DNA from: Gordonia sp. PP30
Lineage (GTDB): Bacteria > Actinomycetota > Actinomycetes > Mycobacteriales > Mycobacteriaceae
Assembly (NCBI RefSeq): GCF_023100845.1
Contig: NZ_CP095864.1
Coordinates: forward strand, 1,736,001 to 1,800,000
Length of the DNA: 64,000 bases
Direction: 5' to 3'
The notes beneath the pieces were generated by a model. That model saw nothing but the letters and a program-made list of their open reading frames with translations. It had not been told where the DNA came from and searched no databases. A program made the position numbers and the translations under genes. Every line of letters starts with the position of its first letter. Within the stretch, counting starts at the first letter, position 1. Shown piece after piece: positions 33,645 to 42,182 of this stretch.

Positions 33645-36600
33645 TCAGTAGACGTCGCGGACGTAGCGGCGTTCGGCGGCCAGCGCGGTGACGTAGGCGT
33701 CGGCCGCGGAAGGGGAGAGGCGGCCCTGCTCGGCGACGATGCGCCGCAGTGCGAGGTCGACGTCGCGGGCCATCCGGGCGGCGTCGCCGCAGACGTAGAC
33801 GTGCGCACCCCGCTGAATCCACGACCAGAGATCGGCGGCCCGGGTCAGCATGCGGTCCTGCACGTAGACCTTCTCCTCCTGGTCCCGGGAGAACGCGAGG
33901 TCCAGTTCGTTCAGGGTGCCCTCCCGGTGGAACCGTTCGAGTTCGTCACGGTAGTAGAAGTCGGTGTCCCGGTGCTGCTCGCCGAAGAACAGCCAGTTGG
34001 GGCCGTCGGCGCCCGCGTGGGCGCGGTGCTGCAAGAATCCGCGGAACGGGGCGACGCCGGTGCCCGGACCGATCATCACCATCGGCGCGGCCGGATCCTC
34101 CGGCGGGCCGAAATTCTTATTGCGCTGGACGAAGATCCGGACCGGAGTGTCGTCGTCGGTATCGGCGAGATAGGTCGAGCAGACGCCGCCGCGGCGCGCG
34201 CCGCCGGGAGCGTCGAACCGCACCGCGGAGACGGTGACCTCCACCCGGTCCGGTGCGACGAGCGGGCTCGACGAGATCGAGTACAGGCGCGGCTGCAGTT
34301 TCCGCAGAATGCCGAGCCAGTCGGCGGCCGTCGCGGTGACCGGGTACCGCGCCAGCAGATCGACGCTCTGGCGGCCCCAGGCCCAGTCGGCGAGCGCCGC
34401 GGGGTCGTCGAGCAGCGCGGCGAGATCGGCGGTGTCGTGCCGGGCGTGGACGAAGCGCACCAGGTCACCGGTGACCCGGGCGATCTCCAGGTGATCGGTC
34501 AGGGCGGCACGCAGCGTCATCGGCTCGCCGGTGAGATCGACCGGTTCGTCGCCGTCGAGCCCGGTCAGGGTGAGCCACTCGTCGACCAGCGGCGCGGAGT
34601 TGCGGGGCCAGACGCCGAGGGCGTCGCCGGTGTCGTAGGTGAGGGTGTCGTCGGGGAGCGCGAAGGCGAACCGCCGCACCTCTTTCGCCGAGCCCTCGGC
34701 GGTGAGGAGGTCGTTGGCGATCAGCCGGGTGGTCAGGGGGTTCTTCTTGGAGTAGGTGTGTGGTCTCGACTCCGCTCGACCCTCGTGGGCCGGTGCACAT
34801 GCTGATCGAGCGGAGTCGAGATCACCCAGGGCCGGTGCACATGCTGATCGAGTGGAGTCGGGATCACCGTTCCCGGCGGACGGATCGTCGAGGAGGGCGG
34901 TGACCGTCGACAGCCAGGCGGCGGCCGTCTCCTCGTAGTCGGGTTCGCACGAGACGCGGCCGGTCAGGCGGGTGGCGCCGAGCGTTTCCAGGCGGCCGTC
35001 GAGTTTGCGGGCGAAGCCGCAGAAGTCCGCGTACGACGAGTCGCCGAATCCCAGGACGGCGTACCGCAATTCGGCGACGTCCTGAGCGGAGGCACCGGCC
35101 AGAGCGTCCCAGAGCTTGGCACCGTCGTCGGGGGGATCGCCGTCGCCGGTGGTCGCGACGATGAACAGGACCGTGCCGCGGAGATCGTCGATGCCGACAT
35201 GGTCGGCCTCGGCGAGCCGGACCGTGCGCTCCTCGGTGGTGAGGGCGGCGGCGCAGCCCTCGGCGAACTCCTCGGCGGTGCCGGTCACCGAGGCCCAGAC
35301 GACGGTGACGGGAAGTGTCGTCGGCTCGTCCTCGGCGGGCACGGCCGGCGGGAGGGCGGTGGAACCGGCGGTGCGGGAGAAGAATCCGGCGAGGACGCCT
35401 TCGGCCCAGTGCCGGGTGGCGGTGCGCAGTGGCGCGGTGGCGGGGATGGTCGGGACGTCGCCCGCGGGCGGGTTGGCGCGGATGCCGTGCACCAGTCCGG
35501 CGAGGAACGCCTGCTCGGCCGCCGTTGGCTCCGGTACCTCGGCGACCGCGAACGCGGCGGCGAGCCGATTCGCGGCGAGCGGATCGGCGGCGAGCGGATC
35601 GGTGGGCGGTGCGGGCGCGGTCATCGGGGCGGTTCCTTCCGGTGCGGGCCGCGGGACCGGGGTCACCGATACGGCGCACAGTTTGAACTCGGGCTGGAGC
35701 GAGTCGGGGTCGACGGCGTCGTTCGTCACCGTGTTGACGGCGAGTCCGTCGCCGCCCCAGTGCATCGGGACGAAGCAGAGGCCGGGGCTGATCGCGTCGG
35801 TCACCGTGGCCGGGACCCGGATCGAGCCGCGGCGCGAGGTCACCTCGACCGGGTCGCCGTCGGCGACGCCGAGGGCGCGGGCGTCATCGGGGTGGATCTC
35901 GGCGAAGCTGCCCGGGTTCAGCTTGTTGAGCTTGGCGACGCGGCCGGTCTTGGTCATCGTGTGCCACTGGTGCGCGAGCCGTCCGGTGGTGAGCAGCAGC
36001 GGGTAGCGGTCGTCGGGGAGTTCGGCGGGCGGCAGATACGGTCGGGCCAGGAATCGGGCGCGGCGGCTGGGAGTGGGGAAGGCCAGGCGCGGGATGGTGC
36101 CGTCGTCGCGGACGTGGAGCGTCTGGCTGATCCCGTCGTTGCGGTAGCGGATCGGATTGCGCGACGACGACCCCGGTGGCGCCGGCCACTGGACGGGACC
36201 GCCGGTGAGGCGCGCATGGTCGACGCCGCGCAGATCCCAGCCGGTCTTCGGATTGTGGAATCGGGCGAGCTCGTCGAACACCGCGGCGGCGTCGGCGAAG
36301 TCGAAACCCTCGGTGAAGCCCATGGCCCGGGCGACATCGGCGATGAGCTGCCAGTCGGGGCGGGCCGCACCGGGTGGCGGCACCGCGGGTGTGGTCAGCG
36401 TCAGGTTCCGTTCGGAGTTGATCAGCACCCCGGCGGACTCGGTCCACAGCGTGGCGGGCAGCACCGAGTCCGCGTACGCGGTGGTCTCGACGCCCTCGAA
36501 CACGTCCTGCACGACCACGAACTCCGCGGCCTGCAGACCGGCGATCACCGCGTCTCGATTCGCCACGGAGACGACGGGATTGGTGCAGATGATCCAGACC

Positions 36601-37811
36601 GCCTTGACCCGTCCCGCGGCGAGTTGCTCGAAGAGGTCGATGGTGCCGCCACCGGCGACCGTCGGCAGGGTCCCCTCGGGCAGTCCCCAGATCCGCTCGG
36701 TCGTGGCGCGTTCGCCGGGGTCGAGGATCGAACGCTGACCGGGCAGCCCCGGGCCCATGTAGCCCATTTCGCGGCCGCCCATCGCGTTCGGCTGCCCGGT
36801 GAGCGAGAACGGGCCGGCTCCGGTGCGGCAGATCGCACCGGTCGCCAGATGCAGGTTGCAGAGGGCGTTCGTGTGCCAGGTGCCGTGCGTCGACTGGTTC
36901 AGGCCCATCGTCCACAGGCTCACCCAGTCACCGGCCTCGGCGATCCACCGCGCCGCGGTGCGCAGATCCGCTTCGGACAGCCCGGTGATGTCGGCGACCA
37001 TGTCGGGCGGGTAGTCGGCGAGCAGTTCGACGAGGGGCTCCCAGCCCTCGGTGTGCTCGGCGATGAAGTCGTGGTCCACCGCGCCGTCGTCGAGCAGGAG
37101 CCGGAGCAGGCCGTTGAGGAGCGCCATGTCCGTGCCGGGCCGGACCGGGAGATGGAGGTCGGCCTTCGCCGCGGTCGCCGTCTTGCGGGGATCGACGACG
37201 ATCAGTCTGGCGCCGGCCTTGACCCGGTCCATCATCCGCAGATGCAGGATCGGGTGGCAGTCGGCCATGTTGGCGCCGATCACGAAGAAGAGGTTCGCGT
37301 GATCGAGGTCGTCGTAGCTGCCGGGCGGCCCGTCGGCGCCGAGGGACTGCTTGTATCCGGTGCCGGCGCTCGCCATGCAGAGACGGGAGTTCGACTCGAT
37401 CAGCGGGCTTCGCAGGTAGCCCTTGACGAACTTGTTGGCGAGGTACTGGGCCTCGAGCGACATCTGCCCGGAGACGTAGAGGGCGATCGATCCGGGACCG
37501 TGTTCGTCGTGTATCTCCCGGAAACGCTGTGCGATGCGGGCCACCTCGTCGTCCACGGCGACCGGCCGCAGGTCGTCGTCGCGGGAAGCGCGCCGATACG
37601 CCGTGGTGAGGCGCCCCGGAGCCTCGAGCATGAGATGCGTGGTGTTGCCCTTGGTGCAGAGGCGGCCGCGATTGGCCGGGTGCGACGACGTGCCCTTGCT
37701 TCCGGTGATGCGGCCGCCGCCGATCTGCAGGGTGAGACCGCAGCCGACCCCGCAGTAGCCGCACACCGTGCCGACGCTGGTCGCGCCGGTGCCTGCGGCC
37801 GTGGTGGTCAT
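33645..37811 (-). CDS. Single-chain assimilatory nitrate reductase fused to flavodoxin/FAD reductase
   Basis: 1388 aa. Residues about 1-745 are a NasA/NapA-type molybdopterin oxidoreductase: [4Fe-4S] motif VCGYCGVGCG (about 16-25), NSRLCMASAGTGYKQSLG, a Moco-binding core and a C-terminal cap domain (PLLLTTGRLAHQWHTMTKTG). From about 834 a flavodoxin domain (VVWASVTGTAEEFAEG) is followed by FAD (RLYSISSSP) and NADPH domains (MIGPGTGVAPFRGFLQ, YVCGDAARMARD), as in CysJ. Electrons thus pass from NADPH through FAD and FMN to the FeS and Mo centre in one chain. M. smegmatis NasN is a comparable enzyme, as I recall. Residues about 981-1016, linking the FMN and FAD parts, are encoded by a dispersed repeat. 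Confidence 0.92.
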   Translation of the reverse strand: MTTTAAGTGATSVGTVCGYCGVGCGLTLQIGGGRITGSKGTSSHPANRGRLCTKGNTTHLMLEAPGRLTTAYRRASRDDDLRPVAVDDEVARIAQRFREIHDEHGPGSIALYVSGQMSLEAQYLANKFVKGYLRSPLIESNSRLCMASAGTGYKQSLGADGPPGSYDDLDHANLFFVIGANMADCHPILHLRMMDRVKAGARLIVVDPRKTATAAKADLHLPVRPGTDMALLNGLLRLLLDDGAVDHDFIAEHTEGWEPLVELLADYPPDMVADITGLSEADLRTAARWIAEAGDWVSLWTMGLNQSTHGTWHTNALCNLHLATGAICRTGAGPFSLTGQPNAMGGREMGYMGPGLPGQRSILDPGERATTERIWGLPEGTLPTVAGGGTIDLFEQLAAGRVKAVWIICTNPVVSVANRDAVIAGLQAAEFVVVQDVFEGVETTAYADSVLPATLWTESAGVLINSERNLTLTTPAVPPPGAARPDWQLIADVARAMGFTEGFDFADAAAVFDELARFHNPKTGWDLRGVDHARLTGGPVQWPAPPGSSSRNPIRYRNDGISQTLHVRDDGTIPRLAFPTPSRRARFLARPYLPPAELPDDRYPLLLTTGRLAHQWHTMTKTGRVAKLNKLNPGSFAEIHPDDARALGVADGDPVEVTSRRGSIRVPATVTDAISPGLCFVPMHWGGDGLAVNTVTNDAVDPDSLQPEFKLCAVSVTPVPRPAPEGTAPMTAPAPPTDPLAADPLAANRLAAAFAVAEVPEPTAAEQAFLAGLVHGIRANPPAGDVPTIPATAPLRTATRHWAEGVLAGFFSRTAGSTALPPAVPAEDEPTTLPVTVVWASVTGTAEEFAEGCAAALTTEERTVRLAEADHVGIDDLRGTVLFIVATTGDGDPPDDGAKLWDALAGASAQDVAELRYAVLGFGDSSYADFCGFARKLDGRLETLGATRLTGRVSCEPDYEETAAAWLSTVTALLDDPSAGNGDPDSTRSACAPALGDLDSARSACAPAHEGRAESRPHTYSKKNPLTTRLIANDLLTAEGSAKEVRRFAFALPDDTLTYDTGDALGVWPRNSAPLVDEWLTLTGLDGDEPVDLTGEPMTLRAALTDHLEIARVTGDLVRFVHARHDTADLAALLDDPAALADWAWGRQSVDLLARYPVTATAADWLGILRKLQPRLYSISSSPLVAPDRVEVTVSAVRFDAPGGARRGGVCSTYLADTDDDTPVRIFVQRNKNFGPPEDPAAPMVMIGPGTGVAPFRGFLQHRAHAGADGPNWLFFGEQHRDTDFYYRDELERFHREGTLNELDLAFSRDQEEKVYVQDRMLTRAADLWSWIQRGAHVYVCGDAARMARDVDLALRRIVAEQGRLSPSAADAYVTALAAERRYVRDVY
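34764..34868. repeat. Palindromic/tandem repeat inside the nitrate reductase gene
   Basis: Two 16-bp arms (TCTCGACTCCGCTCGA at 34764-34779 and its perfect complement at 34806-34821) form a palindrome, and the right half (34787-34826) is repeated in direct order at 34829-34868 with 2 mismatches, period 42. Since 42 is a multiple of three, the gene stays in frame and encodes two 14-residue repeats (GDPDSTRSACAPAL, GDLDSARSACAPAH). Confidence 0.95.
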
Positions 37812-38012
37812 GTGCTCCAGGCTGTCGGCGCGGTGTTTCGGGGTGATCGGACGGTGGTTACCCGGAGATCAACTCGCCCGCACACGTCGTGCACCGGCCA
37901 TGTGCGGACGGCGGTGCCGCGAGAGAAGCGCGGAGGCGATACCGGATGGGTACTGTCGGATTCATCGGGCCGTCTCAGCTCTGACGGTCGCGGGAGAGGA
38001 CGGGGCGCGGAG

Positions 38013-38255
38013 ATGACGACGCAGGAGAATCGGTCCCGTGGCGACCGGGCCTTCGCAGTCGGCGATCACGTCCGGTGGAACTCCGAGGCCGGGTACGTCA
38101 GCGGTGTGATCACGGCGGTGCATACCGCCGATGTCGACTACAAGGGGTACACGCATCACTGCAGCCCGGCCGATCCGCAGTACGAGATCGCCAGCGACAA
38201 GACCGATCACGTCGCGCTCCACCGGGGCCGGGCACTCACCCGCATCGATCCGTGA
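38013..38255 (+). CDS. DUF2945-like small protein
   Basis: 80 aa from ATG 38013; upstream in-frame readings are shadows of the nitrate reductase gene. The sequence FAVGDHVRWNSEAGYVSGVI followed by HCSPADPQYEIASDKTDHVALHRG matches what I know of the DUF2945 (HVA1-type) family of small hydrophilic proteins. Function unknown; it is divergent from the nitrate reductase gene with 201 bases between. Its stop overlaps the next start (GTGA). The gap upstream holds no gene and no motif I would call. Confidence 0.75.
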   Translation: MTTQENRSRGDRAFAVGDHVRWNSEAGYVSGVITAVHTADVDYKGYTHHCSPADPQYEIASDKTDHVALHRGRALTRIDP

Positions 38256-38839
38256 GCGGGCCGGTGGAGGTCTTCACCCTCGGGCACTCGACGCGCAGCG
38301 TCGACGAGGTGGTGGCGATGCTGCGTGCCAACGGCATCACCGATCTGGTCGATGTGCGCTCGTATCCGTCGTCGCGCACCTTTCCGCAGTGGGGACAGGA
38401 GGCCTTGCGGGACGCGTTGCCGGACGACATCGCCTACCACTGGCTGCCCCGGCTCGGCGGACGGCGGCACACCCCGGCGGGCACGCCGAGCCCGAACGGA
38501 GGCTGGCGCGTGAAGGCGTTCAGCCACTACGCGGACTACATGGCGACCGATGAGTTCGCCGAGGGACTGGCCGAATTGACGGACCTCGCCCGTCGCGGCC
38601 GGGTCGCGATCATGTGCAGCGAGGCCGTGCCGTGGCGCTGTCACCGGCGGCTCATCACCGACGCCCTGCTGTGCGACGGCGTGGCGGTGCACCACATCAT
38701 GTCGGCGACGTCGACCAGACCCGCCGAGCCGACACCGTTCCTGCGGATCGATGACGATAGCACGCTGACCTACCCGGCGCCGGAGACCGCCGACGGGCAC
38801 CCGGCAGGTGTGGACGACCGCGGATCCGGGCGAGAGTGA
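38252..38839 (+). CDS. DUF488 family protein
   Basis: 195 aa, GTG start in a GTGA overlap with the preceding gene. DUF488 motifs: EVFTLGHSTRSVDEVVAMLR, LVDVRSYPSSRTFPQW, and the C-terminal IMCSEAVPWRCHRRLI, with the conserved CSE and C-HR cysteine pattern. The family may bind nucleic acid or act in stress response, but the role is unknown. Coupled to the DUF2945 gene, it forms a two-gene unit of unknown function. Confidence 0.85.
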   Translation: MSGPVEVFTLGHSTRSVDEVVAMLRANGITDLVDVRSYPSSRTFPQWGQEALRDALPDDIAYHWLPRLGGRRHTPAGTPSPNGGWRVKAFSHYADYMATDEFAEGLAELTDLARRGRVAIMCSEAVPWRCHRRLITDALLCDGVAVHHIMSATSTRPAEPTPFLRIDDDSTLTYPAPETADGHPAGVDDRGSGRE

Positions 38840-38859
38840 CGACTGGCACAATCGGCCCC

Positions 38860-39990
38860 ATGAGAGATGCAGTCATCGTCGACGCCGTCCGGACGCCGAT
38901 CGGTAAACGGAACGGCACGCTGGCCGGGGTACACCCGGGCGATCTCACGGCGCACGTGCTCACCGCACTGGCGCAACGGACGGATCTGGAACCGTCGACC
39001 GTCGACGACGTGGTGTGGGGCTGCGTGAGCCAGGTCGGCGACCAGGCCGGGAGTATCGGCCGCGTCGGGGTGCTGGCCGCGGGCTGGCCCGAGTCGGTAC
39101 CCGCCACCGTCGTCGACCGGCGATGCGGATCGGCACAGCAGGCCGTGCACTTCGCCGCCGCCGGGGTGATCGCCGGCCAGTACGACGTGGCGATCGCCGG
39201 CGGCGTCGAGTCGATGTCGCGTGTCCCGATGGGCTCGGCGCGCGGCGACGGCCGGCCGTATCCGGCGTCTGTACTCGACCGCTACGGCGTCGACGGGTTC
39301 AACCAGGGGATCGGCGCCGAGATGGTCGCGCGCCGATGGGGGCTCAGCCGAACGCAGGTCGACGAGTACTCGGCGCGTTCGCACGAGCGCACCGCCGCGG
39401 CCGCCGACGCCGGCGCGTTCGACGGGCAGCTCGCACCGATCGCCGGACTCTCCCGCGACGAGGGACTGCGCCGCGGCACCACTCCGGAGAAGCTGTCCGG
39501 TCTGCGGACGGTCTTCGACGACGCCGGCGTGATCACCGCGGGCAACTCCTCGCAGATCTCCGACGGCGCCGGCGCGGTGCTGGTGACCACCGGCGAGTAC
39601 GCCGCGGCGCGCGGCTGGGCGCCGATCGCGCGCATCCACAGCGCGGTGCTGGCGGGCGACGATCCGGTGATGATGCTGACCGCGCCGATCGCCGCGACCG
39701 CCAAGGCGCTGACCCGGTCGGGGCTGACGATCGGCGACATCGGCGTCTTCGAGGTGAACGAGGCCTTCGCGCCGGTGCCGCTGGCGTGGCAGGCCGAGAC
39801 CGGTGCGCCCGACGACGTGCTCAACCCGCTCGGCGGGGCGATCGCGGTGGGCCACCCGCTGGGTGGTTCTGGCGCGATCCTGCTGACCCGCATGCTGCAT
39901 CACATGCGGGACAACGGAATCCGTTACGGCTTGCAGACGATGTGCGAGGCCGGCGGCATGGCGAACGCGACGATTGTGGAGTTGATCTGA
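38860..39990 (+). CDS. Acetyl-CoA acetyltransferase (thiolase)
   Basis: 376 aa from ATG 38860 (MRDAVIVDAVRTPIGKRNG); an alternative GTG at 38836 overlaps the previous stop. A CACAAT hexamer lies 7 bases before the ATG, in keeping with a leaderless start. Catalytic Cys in the N-terminal VVDRRCGSAQQAVHFAA, with the usual Gly/His active-site sequences NEAFAPVP, GGAIAVGHPLGGSGA and the C-terminal CEAGGMANATIVE. It cleaves or forms beta-ketoacyl-CoA. First gene of a run of three with enoyl-CoA hydratase and a flavin monooxygenase, presumably a fatty or aromatic acid pathway. Confidence 0.92.
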   Translation: MRDAVIVDAVRTPIGKRNGTLAGVHPGDLTAHVLTALAQRTDLEPSTVDDVVWGCVSQVGDQAGSIGRVGVLAAGWPESVPATVVDRRCGSAQQAVHFAAAGVIAGQYDVAIAGGVESMSRVPMGSARGDGRPYPASVLDRYGVDGFNQGIGAEMVARRWGLSRTQVDEYSARSHERTAAAADAGAFDGQLAPIAGLSRDEGLRRGTTPEKLSGLRTVFDDAGVITAGNSSQISDGAGAVLVTTGEYAAARGWAPIARIHSAVLAGDDPVMMLTAPIAATAKALTRSGLTIGDIGVFEVNEAFAPVPLAWQAETGAPDDVLNPLGGAIAVGHPLGGSGAILLTRMLHHMRDNGIRYGLQTMCEAGGMANATIVELI

Positions 39991-40808
39991 TGAGTACCGG
40001 CACCGAGAACCACGCACCCCTGATCGTCGAGCGGACCGGTGACGTGGTCACCTGGACGCTGAACCAGCCGGCCACCCTCAACGCGATCTCCGACGACGAC
40101 GTGATCGATGCGCTCGTCGGCGCCGTCGCCGACGTGAACCGTGACCAGAGCGTGCGCGTGGTGATCCTGACCGGGGCCGGCCGGGCGTTCTCGGCGGGCG
40201 GCAACGTGAAAGACATGGCATCCCGGGAGGGCCTGTTCGGCGGTGCGTCGCACACCCAGCGCGTCGGCTACCGAGAGGGGATCCAGCGGATTCCGCGAGC
40301 GATGTACACCCTCGAAGTGCCGGTGATCGCGGCGGTGAACGGCGCGGCCATCGGCGCCGGCTGCGATCTGGCGCTGATGTGCGACCTGCGGATCGCCTCG
40401 ACCGGCGCCTTCTTCGCGGAGAGCTTCGTGAAGGTCGGCCTGATTCCCGGCGACGGCGGCGCGTGGTTCCTGCCGCGCATCGTGGGTCCGGCGCGGGCGG
40501 CGGAGATGGCCCTGACCGGCGACCGCATCGACGCGGCGACCGCGCTGGAATGGGGGATGGTCTCGGAGGTGACCGAGCCGGAGCGACTGCTCGACGCTGC
40601 CCGGGCACTCGCCGATCGGGTGGCGGTGAACCCGCCCGTCGCCGTCCGGATGACCAAGAAGCTGCTGCGCGAGTCGTCGCGGCAGAGCCTGGACCAGTTG
40701 CTCGAGTTGTCGGCGGCGATGCAGGGGATCGCGCACCACACCGAGGACCACCACGAGGCGGTGGCGGCGCTGCTGGAGAAGCGCGACGGGTCGTACCGGG
40801 GGCGCTGA
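39990..40808 (+). CDS. Enoyl-CoA hydratase/isomerase family protein
   Basis: 272 aa from ATG 39990, sharing one base with the thiolase stop. The crotonase fold is seen in RAFSAGGNVKDM (oxyanion-hole residues), VNGAAIGAGCDLALMCDLRIAS and FVKVGLIPGDGGAWFLPRI. The E/D catalytic region looks intact (LIPGDGG where hydratases have GLxPGxGG-type), so hydratase or isomerase is possible. Likely works with the thiolase upstream. Confidence 0.9.
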   Translation: MSTGTENHAPLIVERTGDVVTWTLNQPATLNAISDDDVIDALVGAVADVNRDQSVRVVILTGAGRAFSAGGNVKDMASREGLFGGASHTQRVGYREGIQRIPRAMYTLEVPVIAAVNGAAIGAGCDLALMCDLRIASTGAFFAESFVKVGLIPGDGGAWFLPRIVGPARAAEMALTGDRIDAATALEWGMVSEVTEPERLLDAARALADRVAVNPPVAVRMTKKLLRESSRQSLDQLLELSAAMQGIAHHTEDHHEAVAALLEKRDGSYRGR

Positions 40809-40812
40809 ACCG

Positions 40813-41967
40813 ATGCGCGTGACCGTCGTCGGGGCCGGGATCGCCGGGCTCACCGCGGCCGCCGGCCTGCAACGGGCCGGGCACGACGTCGTCGTGCTGG
40901 AGGAGCGCGGCGACACGTCGCCCGGCGCGGGGATCACGGTGTGGCCCAACGCTCTCGCCGCGCTCGACGAGATCGGGCTCGGCGATGCGGTGCGCGCGGC
41001 CGGTGGCCGTGTCGCGGGTGGCGCCATGCGGCTGCGCGACGGCACCTGGTTGCGGCGGCCCGAGCCGGAGCGGATGACCCGGGCGCTCGGCGAACCGCTC
41101 GCGGTGATCGAGCGGGCCGCGCTGCGCGATGTGCTGACCGGTGCTCTCACACCGGGGACGGTCCGGTTCGGTGCACGGGTGGCTGGGGTGGACGCCGGTA
41201 CCGCCGGTGTTCGTCTCGACGACGGAGAAGAGATCCACGCGGACCTGCTGATCGGGGCGGACGGTGTGGGTTCGGTGGTGGCCCGCGCACTCAGCGGGCC
41301 GTTCGGGGCGCGGTACGCCGGTTACGTCGCCTACCGCGGTATCGCCGATCTGCCGCTCGGTGATCACCTTGCCGGGCAGACCCTCGGCGACGGCCTGGAG
41401 ACGGGGCACCTGCCGATCGGCGGGGGTCGTACGTACTGGTTCCTCAGCCGTCCCGGGCCGCCCGGCGGCAGCGTGGACGGGATCGCTGCGGCCGAAGCGG
41501 CGGAGGTGACCGAACTTCTGCGGTCGTGGCCTGATCCGCTGCCGCGGCTGGTCGGCGCGACCCCGCCGGGAGAGATCCTGCGGGGCGACATCCGCGACCG
41601 GAAGGTCGCCGGCGTGTGGCGGTCGGGCGCCACGGTGCTGATCGGCGACGCGGCGCACCCGATGCGCCCGCACCTCGGCCAGGGCGGTTGCCAGGGGATC
41701 GAGGGCGCCGTGACGCTGTCCATCCTGGTGGATCGGAGCGATTCTCCGGCCGCCGCGGGCGCGGAGTTCGTCCGGGCACGACGGCGCCGCGTGCGACGTG
41801 TGGTCCGGGAGTCGTCCCTGATCGGCCGTGCGCTGAACGTCCGCGCTCCCGCGCTGGTCACCGCGGGTCTGCGCGCGAGTCGGCTGGTGCCGGAGGGCGT
41901 GTTCCTGGCGCACCTGCGGGACGTCGCCGGTCGTGCGGCGTGGGAACGGGCGCGCCCGGCTGGGTGA
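40813..41967 (+). CDS. FAD-dependent monooxygenase (PHBH/salicylate hydroxylase type)
   Basis: 384 aa. GxGxxG at the N-terminus (VVGAGIAGLTAAAGLQ), the DG motif ADLLIGADGVGSVVARAL in the middle and GDAAHPMRPHLGQGGCQGIEGA near the C-terminus identify a class A flavin monooxygenase. It hydroxylates an aromatic or similar ring with NAD(P)H; substrate unknown. It follows the enoyl-CoA hydratase by 4 bases in a + strand run. Confidence 0.9.
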   Translation: MRVTVVGAGIAGLTAAAGLQRAGHDVVVLEERGDTSPGAGITVWPNALAALDEIGLGDAVRAAGGRVAGGAMRLRDGTWLRRPEPERMTRALGEPLAVIERAALRDVLTGALTPGTVRFGARVAGVDAGTAGVRLDDGEEIHADLLIGADGVGSVVARALSGPFGARYAGYVAYRGIADLPLGDHLAGQTLGDGLETGHLPIGGGRTYWFLSRPGPPGGSVDGIAAAEAAEVTELLRSWPDPLPRLVGATPPGEILRGDIRDRKVAGVWRSGATVLIGDAAHPMRPHLGQGGCQGIEGAVTLSILVDRSDSPAAAGAEFVRARRRRVRRVVRESSLIGRALNVRAPALVTAGLRASRLVPEGVFLAHLRDVAGRAAWERARPAG

Positions 41968-41990
41968 GCCGCCGGTGGACGCCGACAGAG

Positions 41991-42064
41991 TGCCCCCGGC
42001 AGGACTCGAACCTGCGACCTCGGGATTAGAAGGCCCTTGCTCTATCCATCTGAGCTACGGAGGC
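41991..42064 (-). tRNA. tRNA-Arg (TCT anticodon)
   Basis: Cloverleaf on the minus strand: acceptor GCCTCCG/CGGGGGC, D arm GCTC...GAGC, anticodon loop CTTCTAA with anticodon TCT, T arm GCAGG/CCTGC, discriminator A. CCA is not encoded. The anticodon stem shows A27-G43 and C31-T39 mismatches, leaving three G-C pairs. It lies between the flavin monooxygenase gene (+) and the CopD/CtaG gene (+). Confidence 0.9.
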
Positions 42065-42182
42065 GGTGGGGTCTGGTTGCGACCCGGCGCGTGCGAGTAT
42101 ATCCGGCGCGGAGCCGCCGGTGACGCCCAGGTCACACCGCCCGGGCGGGGCCGCCGCGGCGGACGGACCTACAGTGGAACTC

